DNA of 5,256 nt from Candidatus Omnitrophota bacterium (lineage in GTDB: Bacteria; Omnitrophota; Koll11; Pluralincolimonadales; Pluralincolimonadaceae): contig JAKLIT010000097.1 in NCBI GenBank assembly GCA_022709465.1, positions 1 to 5,256 of the forward strand. The letters run 5' to 3'. Position 1 is the first letter of the stretch. Each line of letters starts with the position of its first letter. This document shows positions 1-5,256 of the stretch, piece after piece. Made by a program: the position numbers and the translations under genes. The notes under the pieces are model-generated. The model saw nothing but the letters and a program-made list of their open reading frames with translations, ran no database searches and was not told the origin of the DNA.

Positions 1-77
1 GCGGCGGAGGCATATCCTGCGACAGCAGGAAGGACAAGGGGACGACGATAAAGCTTAGGCTGCCTTTCGCGGCCTGA
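1..77 (+). CDS. Sensor histidine kinase, C-terminal end only (partial)
   Basis: Only the last 24 codons are present, read from base 3 and ending at TGA 75-77; the gene enters from the left edge. The peptide GGGISCDSRKDKGTTIKLRLP matches the end of the HATPase_c domain of histidine kinases: a glycine-rich G2-like box (GGGI), a Ser, then G-[KT]-T-T followed by a beta strand ending in LP. In the family this part closes the ATP lid and final strand of the catalytic domain. A receiver gene starts 14 bases later, the usual kinase-regulator arrangement, which supports the call. The sensor input, the phospho-accepting histidine and the membrane topology lie outside the window, so the stimulus is unknown. 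The fragment is short, and the call rests on the motif plus its neighbour. Confidence 0.72.
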   Translation, partial: GGGISCDSRKDKGTTIKLRLPFAA

Positions 78-91
78 AAAGGGAGGGAGAG

Positions 92-448
92 ATGGCAAAA
101 ATACTGATAGTCGACGATGACGTGGAGTTCGGTATAGCGCTTTCCAAGACGCTCAAAGGCGAGGGGCATGAAACGGCCACCGCGCTGAACACGGCCGAGG
201 GTATGGAGCGCCTGCGCAAGGACAAGTATGACGTAGTATTCGCGGACCTCTCGATGCCGGGGGAGAACGGTCTCGTTTTGCTCGAGAAGTCCAAGAAGGA
301 GTTCCCCGGGATACCGGTAGTCATGATAACCGCCTTCGGGGACTGGGATACATACGCGAAAGCCCTCGAAAAAAGCGTCTCAAAATTCATAAACAAACCG
401 GTCAAGAAAGAAGAGATAATGCAGATACTTAAGGACGTTTTGGGTTGA
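92..448 (+). CDS. Single-domain response regulator (CheY/Spo0F-like receiver)
   Basis: This 118-aa protein is one complete receiver (REC) domain with no output domain. Seen directly: the acidic Mg-binding cluster D8-D9-D10 after the first strand (ILIVDDD); the predicted phospho-acceptor D52 in FADLSMPGENG; the conserved switch Thr T80 in VVMITAFG; F99 at the aromatic switch position; and K102-P103 in the NKP motif. The residues around D52 and T80 resemble receivers of NtrC-type regulators, but the protein stops 15 residues after K102, and the DNA beyond is AT-rich and non-coding, so this does not look like a frameshifted larger regulator. GGAGG at 82-86 lies 5 bases before the ATG. It sits directly behind a histidine kinase gene and is probably phosphorylated by it. 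It must act through protein contact, for example in a phosphorelay, on a motility or secretion partner, or as a phosphate sink. The target cannot be named. Confidence 0.93.
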   Translation: MAKILIVDDDVEFGIALSKTLKGEGHETATALNTAEGMERLRKDKYDVVFADLSMPGENGLVLLEKSKKEFPGIPVVMITAFGDWDTYAKALEKSVSKFINKPVKKEEIMQILKDVLG

Positions 449-473
449 CAAAAAACCGCCATTAGAATAAAAT
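445..473 (+). promoter_or_regulatory. Predicted sigma-70 promoter for the CoA-synthetase/gcv operon
   Basis: A perfect -35 hexamer TTGACA (445-450) and a -10-like TAAAAT (468-473, 5 of 6 to consensus) are separated by an optimal 17 bases. The -35 box overlaps the TGA stop (446-448) of the receiver gene. Predicted transcription would begin near 480, giving a leader of about 70 nt before the ATG at 549. The position, at the only sizeable gap in the window and in front of the first gene of a compact cluster, fits an operon promoter. The call is from sequence match only; the start site is inferred. Confidence 0.7.
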
Positions 474-485
474 ATCCCTATCCCA

Positions 486-508
486 CCTTTTCGTTATTGT
501 CGAGAAGG
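486..508 (+). promoter_or_regulatory. Short hairpin in the predicted 5' leader
   Basis: CCTTTTCG (486-493) can pair with CGAGAAGG (501-508) over 8 base pairs, one of them a G-U wobble (490 with 504), around a 7-base loop TTATTGT. It would lie within about 10 nt of the predicted 5' end of the operon mRNA. No T-run follows (next bases CTTCGTTAACCC), so it is not a standard intrinsic terminator for the upstream gene pair. It could be a 5' mRNA-stabilising stem, a weak terminator remnant or a protein-binding site, or have no role. Confidence 0.35.
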
Positions 509-548
509 CTTCGTTAACCCAAAAATTAAAACTTTTAGGAAGGTCAAC

Positions 549-2666
549 ATGAGCGAAAGCGGTCTGAAGTGCCTTTTTAACCCCTCATCCGTCGCCGTGA
601 TCGGCGCGTCCCCGAAGAAAGGAAAGATAGGCCACGACGTACTTTTTAACCTCAAGGAATACGGGTATAAAGGCAAGATCTATCCGATAAACCCCAAAGA
701 TGCCGAGGTCATGGGCGAGAAGTGCTATCCGTCGGTCCTCGATGTAAAAGAAGATATAGACCTCGCCGTATTCGCCATTCCGGCGGCGGCCGTCATCGAG
801 GTCATGAAAGAATGCGGCAAGAAGGGGATCGGCGCCGCGATAGTCATAACCGCGGGTTTCAAGGAGACCGGGCCGGAGGGTAAGAAGCTCGAGCTAGAAC
901 TGGCCGCTGTCGCGAAAGAGCATAACATCAGGGTTCTTGGCCCCAACTGCCTCGGATTTATCAGCTCCACGGCACATCTTAACGCTTCATTCGCCGCTGT
1001 TTCCCCGCTTCCCGGTGATATCGCTTTCTTCTCCCAGTCCGGCGCGCTTTGCAGCGCGATACTTGATTGGGCCGTGAAAGAAAAGATCGGGTTCTCGAAG
1101 TTCATAAGCATAGGGAACAAAGCGGATATTTCCGAGACGGACCTTCTGAAGTCGCTCGGAGACGATCCCGATACGAAAGTAGTACTCGGTTATATAGAGG
1201 ACGTAAAAGACGGCAAGGAATTCATGCGTGTGGCAAGGGAGGTCACGGCAAAGAAACCCGTCATTATATGTAAGTCGGGCGGTTCCAAGGCCGGCGCGAA
1301 AGCCGCCTCGAGCCATACCGGAAGCCTTGCCGGCTCCGACGCCGCGTTCGACGCCGCGTTCGCGCAGACGGGCATAATACGCGCAGAGACGATCGAGGAC
1401 CTTTTCGATTACGCCGTGGCTTTCTCATACCAGAAGTTGCCACAAGGGCCGAACCTCGCGATAATAACGAACGCCGGAGGGCCCGGCATCATCGCGGTTG
1501 ACGCCGTAGAACGCTCAAAGTACGCGAAGGTCGCGTCCTTAAGCAAGGAGACCACCGATTACCTAAGGGGCGCGCTGCCGAAGACAGCGGCGCTTAATAA
1601 TCCCGTGGACGTGATAGGAGATGCCGACGACCAGAGGTATAAGATCGCGGTGGGCGCGCTGCTCAAGGACCCCGGAGTGGACGGCCTGATAGTAATATTG
1701 ACCCCGCAGAGCAGCAGTAGGATAAAAGAGACCGCCGACGTGCTCGTCTCGCATAGGGACGGCAAGCCGATATTCTCAAGCTTCATAGGCGGAAAGCTCG
1801 TCGACAAGGGCGTAACAATACTGCAGGACAACAAGATACCGAACTACCGTTTTCCCGAGAGGGCCATATCGTCCTTCGATATAATGGTCAAGCACAAGAA
1901 CATGACGGACCTGCCGAAGGAGTCCGTAAAGGCCTTCCAGGTTGATAAGGATAAAGTAAAGAAGATAATCGACGAGGCGATAAAAGCGGGCCAGAAAGAG
2001 ATACCGGAGTATATGGCAAGGGACATAATCGAGAGCTACGGTTTCAGGATACCTAAGAGCACCCTCGCGAAAGACGCGGCCGTGGCCGTGGCCGCAGCCG
2101 ATAAGACGGGCTATCCCGTCGTCATGAAGATCGCGTCGCCGGACATCCTGCATAAGTCGGATGTCGGGGGCGTAAAAGTCGGGCTCAAGGACGCTTCGCA
2201 AGTCGAAGCGGCTTTCAACGAGATGGTGAAGAAGGCGAAGGCCGCCGTCCCGAACGCGAACATCCTCGGCGTCCTTATACAGGAGATGGCGGTTGGCGGC
2301 AAAGAGGTCATCCTCGGCATGACGAGGGACCCGCAGTTCGGCCCGATGCTGATGTTCGGCCTCGGAGGCATATACGTCGAGGTGCTCAAGGATGTCGCTT
2401 TCAGGATAGCGCCGATAACACCGCGCGAGGCCGGGGAGATGATAGATTCGATAAAGTCTGTCGCGCTGCTTAAGGGCGCGCGCGGGGAGAAACCCGCCGA
2501 CATAGATTCGATAAAGGAAGGGCTGCTAAGGTTGTCCCAGATGGTGACGGACTTCCCGATGATCAAGGAACTTGATATAAATCCTCTCAAAGTATTCGCC
2601 GCGGGCGACAAGGGCGGCTCGATAGCGATAGACGCGAGAATAAGCATAGACCTGGATAAAAAATAA
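549..2666 (+). CDS. Acetate/acyl--CoA ligase (ADP-forming), fused alpha-beta
   Basis: This cytosolic enzyme catalyses acetyl-CoA (or acyl-CoA) + ADP + Pi = acid + CoA + ATP. At 705 aa it has the usual length for the single-chain form. Domain order: CoA-binding Rossmann domain, about residues 7-135 (SVAVIGASPKKGKIGHD, then GPNCLGF at 131-137); CoA-ligase domains, about 150-450; ATP-grasp domain, about 470-705. Key residues seen: H256 in SSHTGSLAG, the family's phosphohistidine of the alpha part; E217 in GYIED, matching the supporting glutamate; H535 in ILHKSDVGG, the second phosphohistidine of the beta part; D676 and N678 in ELDINPL, typical ATP-grasp metal ligands. All look intact, so activity is likely. 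There is no C-terminal GNAT domain, so it is not a Pat-type protein acetyltransferase. AGGAAGG at 537-543 is 5 bases before the ATG. It is the first gene of the cluster, 3 bases before gcvT. Substrate choice (acetate or branched/aryl acids) cannot be read from sequence. Confidence 0.93.
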   Translation: MSESGLKCLFNPSSVAVIGASPKKGKIGHDVLFNLKEYGYKGKIYPINPKDAEVMGEKCYPSVLDVKEDIDLAVFAIPAAAVIEVMKECGKKGIGAAIVITAGFKETGPEGKKLELELAAVAKEHNIRVLGPNCLGFISSTAHLNASFAAVSPLPGDIAFFSQSGALCSAILDWAVKEKIGFSKFISIGNKADISETDLLKSLGDDPDTKVVLGYIEDVKDGKEFMRVAREVTAKKPVIICKSGGSKAGAKAASSHTGSLAGSDAAFDAAFAQTGIIRAETIEDLFDYAVAFSYQKLPQGPNLAIITNAGGPGIIAVDAVERSKYAKVASLSKETTDYLRGALPKTAALNNPVDVIGDADDQRYKIAVGALLKDPGVDGLIVILTPQSSSRIKETADVLVSHRDGKPIFSSFIGGKLVDKGVTILQDNKIPNYRFPERAISSFDIMVKHKNMTDLPKESVKAFQVDKDKVKKIIDEAIKAGQKEIPEYMARDIIESYGFRIPKSTLAKDAAVAVAAADKTGYPVVMKIASPDILHKSDVGGVKVGLKDASQVEAAFNEMVKKAKAAVPNANILGVLIQEMAVGGKEVILGMTRDPQFGPMLMFGLGGIYVEVLKDVAFRIAPITPREAGEMIDSIKSVALLKGARGEKPADIDSIKEGLLRLSQMVTDFPMIKELDINPLKVFAAGDKGGSIAIDARISIDLDKK

Positions 2667-2669
2667 TAA

Positions 2670-3767
2670 ATGGACTCCGGCGAAAACAGGAAGACCCCTC
2701 TCTATGAGGCCCATAAGGGCCTCGGCGCGAAGATCGTCTCTTTCCACGGCTGGCTCCTGCCGATACAGTATACGAGCATAATAGAAGAGCATAATGCCAC
2801 GCGCACCAAGGCAGGGCTCTTCGATATATCCCATCTTGGAAAGCTCGAGGTATCGGGCAAAGCCGCGAAACCATTCCTGCAGAAGATATTCACGAACAAC
2901 ATAGATAAGGCCGTCCCCGGGAGGATCGTCTATTCCCCGTTCTGCAACGACCGCGGCGGGATACTCGACGACGTTTTCATTTACGGAGCCGGCGGCGACA
3001 GGTATATACTGATAGTCAACGCCTCTACCTTCGAGAAGGACCTCGCGTGGTTTAATTCGCGCAACGGCGCGGGTGCCTCGATAAAGGATATAAACGACTC
3101 CCTCGGCGGCATTGCTTTGCAGGGCCCCGAATCGGAGAAGATCCTGGCGGGCCTTTGCGCTACGCGCCTCACGGATCTAAAGCACCGCGGTTTTACCGAA
3201 ACGAAAGTATGCGGGCATTACGCGCTGCTCTCGAGGACAGGATATACCGGCGAAGACGGGTTCGAGATGTTCGTGCCTTCGGGCAAGTCCGTAGAGATCT
3301 GGGACGCGATCTTGTCCGCGGGCAGGCCCTACGGCCTTATTCCCGCGGGCCTCGGGTCGAGGGACACGCTGCGCCTCGAGGCGGGGTGCCCGTTATACGG
3401 CACCGACACCGACGAGACGAAGACGCCTCTCGAGACGGGCCTCATGTGGGCCGTGGATATGGAAAAGGATTTTATAGGGAAGCCCGCGATAGCGGAGCGC
3501 TCCGCGGCCGGGGCAAAAGAACGCCTCGCGGCGTTCGAGATGCTCGACAGGGCGATACCGCGGACCGGTTATGCGGTCGAGAAGGGCGGCTCGGCAATAG
3601 GGACGGTAACGAGCGGTTCTTACTCGCCGACGCTGAAGAAGAACATTGGTTTCGCGTATATCACGCCCGGCAACATGGCGATAGGCACCGAGGTGGATAT
3701 AGTCGCGCACTCGGAGAGGAAAAAAGCCGTTGTGGTAAAGGCACCATTTTACAGGAGAGCAAGATAA
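2670..3767 (+). CDS. gcvT: Glycine cleavage system T protein (aminomethyltransferase)
   Basis: GcvT releases ammonia from the aminomethyl group carried on lipoyl-GcvH and passes the one-carbon unit to tetrahydrofolate, giving 5,10-methylene-THF. Its 365 aa are the normal bacterial length. Hallmarks in order: TPLYEAHKGLGAK (9-21) and GWLLPIQY (27-34); FDISHLG (51-57, where many relatives have SHM); GGILDD (96-101), holding the conserved catalytic aspartate; SRTGYTGEDGFEMF (188-201) of the folate-binding region; GLGSRDTLRLEAGCPLYG (227-244); and TSGSYSPTLKKNIGFAY (314-330) in the C-terminal barrel. The start is placed at ATG 2670 because the family-conserved region begins at once; no good Shine-Dalgarno is present (the upstream bases are ATAAAAAATAATAA), so translation is probably coupled to the preceding gene, whose stop is 3 bases away. 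The last base of its TAA is the first base of gcvH. The gcvH and gcvPA neighbours exclude the related YgfZ and sarcosine-oxidase-type paralogues. Confidence 0.96.
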   Translation: MDSGENRKTPLYEAHKGLGAKIVSFHGWLLPIQYTSIIEEHNATRTKAGLFDISHLGKLEVSGKAAKPFLQKIFTNNIDKAVPGRIVYSPFCNDRGGILDDVFIYGAGGDRYILIVNASTFEKDLAWFNSRNGAGASIKDINDSLGGIALQGPESEKILAGLCATRLTDLKHRGFTETKVCGHYALLSRTGYTGEDGFEMFVPSGKSVEIWDAILSAGRPYGLIPAGLGSRDTLRLEAGCPLYGTDTDETKTPLETGLMWAVDMEKDFIGKPAIAERSAAGAKERLAAFEMLDRAIPRTGYAVEKGGSAIGTVTSGSYSPTLKKNIGFAYITPGNMAIGTEVDIVAHSERKKAVVVKAPFYRRAR

Positions 3768-4156
3768 TGGCTGACGTTGAAAAACTGCTTTTTACGAAGA
3801 CGCACGAATGGCTCAGGATAGAGGGCAACACCGGATATGTCGGTATATCGGACCACGCGCAGAAAGAGATAACCGATGTCGTATTCGTCGAGCTCCCGAA
3901 GATAGGCAAGGAAGTCGTGAAAGAGGGTGAGGCCGCCGTAGTCGAGTCGGTGAAGGCGGCGTTCTCGATATACGCGCCCGTATCCGGGAAGGTCGTTAAG
4001 GCGAACAGCGCGGTGGAGAAAGACCCGTCGATCGTGAACAAGTCGCCGTACGATGACGGATGGTTCTTCGCGATAGAGATGAAAGACATTAAAGAGGCAG
4101 GCGCACTCATGTCTCTAAAGGACTACGAGGAATTCATAAAGAGCGGAGCGCATTGA
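3767..4156 (+). CDS. gcvH: Glycine cleavage system H protein (lipoyl carrier)
   Basis: GcvH is the small cytosolic shuttle of the glycine cleavage system. Its lipoyl arm accepts the aminomethyl group from the P protein, presents it to GcvT, and is reoxidised by dihydrolipoamide dehydrogenase. Its 129 aa match the family (about 125-130). Seen: THEWLRIEGNTGYVGISDHAQ (12-32), DVVFVELPKIG (37-47), the lipoylation site K63 in VESVKAAFSIYAPVSG (59-74), NKSPYDDGWFF (91-101). ITDVVFVELP replaces the commoner LGDVVFVELP, a minor change. The frame stays open upstream to ATG 3155, but that stretch lies over gcvT in another frame and has no GcvH similarity. The true start is ATG 3767, overlapping the gcvT stop in TAATG, with AGGAG (3753-3757) 9 bases upstream. 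Lipoylation would need a lipoate ligase or lipoyl synthase encoded elsewhere. Confidence 0.97.
   Translation: MADVEKLLFTKTHEWLRIEGNTGYVGISDHAQKEITDVVFVELPKIGKEVVKEGEAAVVESVKAAFSIYAPVSGKVVKANSAVEKDPSIVNKSPYDDGWFFAIEMKDIKEAGALMSLKDYEEFIKSGAH
4145..4148 (+). promoter_or_regulatory. Ribosome binding site deciding the TTG start of gcvPA
   Basis: GGAG lies inside the last codons of gcvH, 9 bases before TTG 4158. No ATG occurs in the gcvPA frame until 4197, which would remove 13 residues that are conserved at family N-termini (KYSPNTDKDRKEM). The site therefore supports initiation at TTG. Confidence 0.6.
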
Positions 4157-4157
4157 T

Positions 4158-5256
4158 TTGAAATATTCGCCGAATACCGATAAGGACAGGAAAGAGATGC
4201 TCGCCGCGATCGGCGTATCTTCCGCCGAAGAGCTCTTCGGGGCGATACCCGAAGGGCTGCGCGCAAAAAAACTCGACCTGCCCGAAGGCATATCCGAGCT
4301 CGAGTTGAAGAAGGCCATACACGATAAGGCCGACAGGAACTATTCTACGAACAAACTGATATCCTTCCTCGGCGGCGGCGCGTATGAGCACCATATACCC
4401 CAGGTCATCGAGAGCATCATATCGCGGGGCGAGTTCCTCACGGCCTATACCCCATACCAGGCGGAAGCGAGCCAGGGTACGCTTCAGGCGATCTACGAGT
4501 ACCAGAGCCTGATATGCGAGTTGACCGGAATGGATGTCGCGAACGCCTCGATGTACGACGGCGCGTCGGCGCTTGCGGAAGCCGTCCTGCTGGCAGTCAG
4601 GGAGACGGGAAGGTCCCGCGTTATCTTTTCCGAGTCGCTCCATCCGGAGTACAGGCAGGTCGTAAGGACCTACCTCGAGGGCTATAAGATAGAATTTATC
4701 GAGATACCGCATAAGGCGGGCATCTATGATGAAACCCTGCTCAAGAAGGAGGCGGACGGCAATACGGCATGCGTCATCGTCCAGAACCCTAACTTCTTCG
4801 GTTTCATAGAAAAGGCCGACGCGATAGAAGCGGTCTGCCACGCGAACGGCGCGCTGCTTATCGCGTGCGTCAACCCGCTCTCGCTCGGGGTACTGAAGTC
4901 CCCCGGCGAGTATAACGCGGATATAGCTGTCGGGGAAGGGCAGCCCCTCGGGATACCGATGTGTTACGGGGGACCGTACCTCGGATTCTTCGCCGTCAAG
5001 GAGAAACATATGCGCAGGATGCCGGGGAGGGTCGCCGGCATGACGAAAGACGCCGACGGCAGGCGCGGTTTCGTGCTGACGATGCAAGCGCGTGAACAGC
5101 ATATACGCCGCGAGAAGGCGACGTCGAATATATGCTCGAACGAAGGGCTCATGGCGCTTGCGGCGTGCGTCTACCTCTCATCGATGGGCAGGGATGGTAT
5201 CAGGGAAGTGGCGCGGCAGAACGTGCTGAAGAGCCATTATATGAAAGACAGGATAT
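4158..5256 (+). CDS. gcvPA: Glycine dehydrogenase (decarboxylating) subunit 1, 3' truncated by window
   Basis: This is the N-terminal-half subunit of the split (alpha2beta2) P protein, which with PLP-bearing GcvPB decarboxylates glycine and loads the aminomethyl group onto lipoyl-GcvH. The window holds 366 codons; the family usually has about 440-450, so roughly the last fifth is missing. The start is TTG 4158, giving MKYSPNTDKDRKEMLAAIGV, which fits typical N-termini; it begins 1 base after the gcvH stop. Hallmarks: SFLGGGAYEHHIPQVI (69-84), FLTAYTPYQAEASQGTLQAI (93-112), ASMYDGASALAEA (130-142), GEGQPLGIPMCYGGPYLGFF (259-278), RGFVLTMQAREQHIRREKAT (303-322) and SNICSNEG (323-330). The PLP-binding lysine belongs to the second subunit and is not expected here. 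A single fused GcvP of about 950 aa is the alternative; split-type similarity and length can only be confirmed beyond the edge. Confidence 0.94.
   Translation, partial: MKYSPNTDKDRKEMLAAIGVSSAEELFGAIPEGLRAKKLDLPEGISELELKKAIHDKADRNYSTNKLISFLGGGAYEHHIPQVIESIISRGEFLTAYTPYQAEASQGTLQAIYEYQSLICELTGMDVANASMYDGASALAEAVLLAVRETGRSRVIFSESLHPEYRQVVRTYLEGYKIEFIEIPHKAGIYDETLLKKEADGNTACVIVQNPNFFGFIEKADAIEAVCHANGALLIACVNPLSLGVLKSPGEYNADIAVGEGQPLGIPMCYGGPYLGFFAVKEKHMRRMPGRVAGMTKDADGRRGFVLTMQAREQHIRREKATSNICSNEGLMALAACVYLSSMGRDGIREVARQNVLKSHYMKDRI

Noticed and set aside
449..520. Intrinsic terminator after the receiver gene
   Set aside because: The only stem (486-508) has no following T-run, and it lies downstream of the predicted promoter.
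442..520. Imperfect inverted repeat GGGTTGAC (442-449) and GTTAACCC (513-520)
   Set aside because: Seven of eight bases match, but the arms are 63 bases apart and one lies mostly within coding and -35 sequence; too weak to call an operator.
449..548. Glycine riboswitch before the gcv operon
   Set aside because: The leader is only about 70 nt, too short and AT-rich for the known single or tandem glycine aptamers, and no aptamer-like conserved core is visible.
2442..2516. 15-base direct repeat ATAGATTCGATAAAG at 2442-2456 and 2502-2516, 60 bases apart
   Set aside because: Both copies are in frame and code IDSIK at positions where the ATP-grasp family normally has similar helix residues; most likely coincidental codon identity.
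2111..2647. 178-codon open frame on the - strand
   Set aside because: Antisense to the ATP-grasp domain of the synthetase gene; no motif and no convincing start signal.
549..2666. Pat-type protein lysine acetyltransferase
   Set aside because: Those proteins join a similar synthetase-like part to a GNAT domain; here the chain ends with the ATP-grasp domain and keeps both phosphohistidines, so an active ADP-forming synthetase fits better.
3155..3766. Upstream 204-codon extension of the gcvH frame
   Set aside because: It lies over gcvT in another frame, yields Arg/Gly-rich low-information protein, and gcvH has a good start and binding site at 3767.
4134..5102. Long 322-codon open frame on the - strand
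   Set aside because: It is exactly antisense to gcvPA, whose family motifs are clear; the antisense product is rich in Arg, Tyr and Leu with no recognisable motif, as expected from GC-rich codon mirroring.

Overview
The window reads as ordinary bacterial chromosome: the end of a two-component signalling gene pair, then a tightly packed metabolic gene cluster. All genes are on the + strand. No mobile element, RNA gene, CRISPR array or phage gene is visible. Coding sequence is GC-rich, yet isoleucine is written mainly with ATA. In the gcvPA part I counted 16 ATA, 10 ATC and 0 ATT. This style, together with a fused ADP-forming acyl-CoA synthetase and a split (P1/P2-type) glycine decarboxylase, suggests an anaerobic, probably uncultivated bacterium. 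Omnitrophota or a similar lineage is a guess from codon style only; taxonomy cannot be fixed from this sequence.

Layout. Bases 1-77 hold the last 24 codons of a histidine kinase. Bases 92-448 encode a stand-alone CheY-like receiver, 14 bases downstream, probably its partner. The 100-base gap at 449-548 is AT-rich. A near-consensus sigma-70 promoter has its -35 box overlapping the receiver stop codon, and the gap also holds a short hairpin and a strong Shine-Dalgarno sequence. From 549 four genes follow almost without spacing: a 705-aa ADP-forming acetyl/acyl-CoA synthetase with fused alpha and beta parts; gcvT (3-base gap); gcvH (1-base overlap, TAATG); and gcvPA (1-base gap, TTG start), which runs off the right edge. 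gcvPB is expected just beyond.

How the genes work together. GcvT, GcvH and GcvPA (with GcvPB and a dihydrolipoamide dehydrogenase encoded elsewhere) form the glycine cleavage system. It reversibly converts glycine, tetrahydrofolate and NAD+ to CO2, ammonia, methylene-tetrahydrofolate and NADH. The CoA synthetase turns acetyl-CoA (or another acyl-CoA) plus ADP and phosphate into the free acid plus ATP. Their shared operon suggests that one-carbon/glycine/serine metabolism is coupled to acetate formation with substrate-level ATP synthesis. That coupling is inferred from gene order and not shown directly. The individual protein families are all well known; the arrangement is the most interesting point here.
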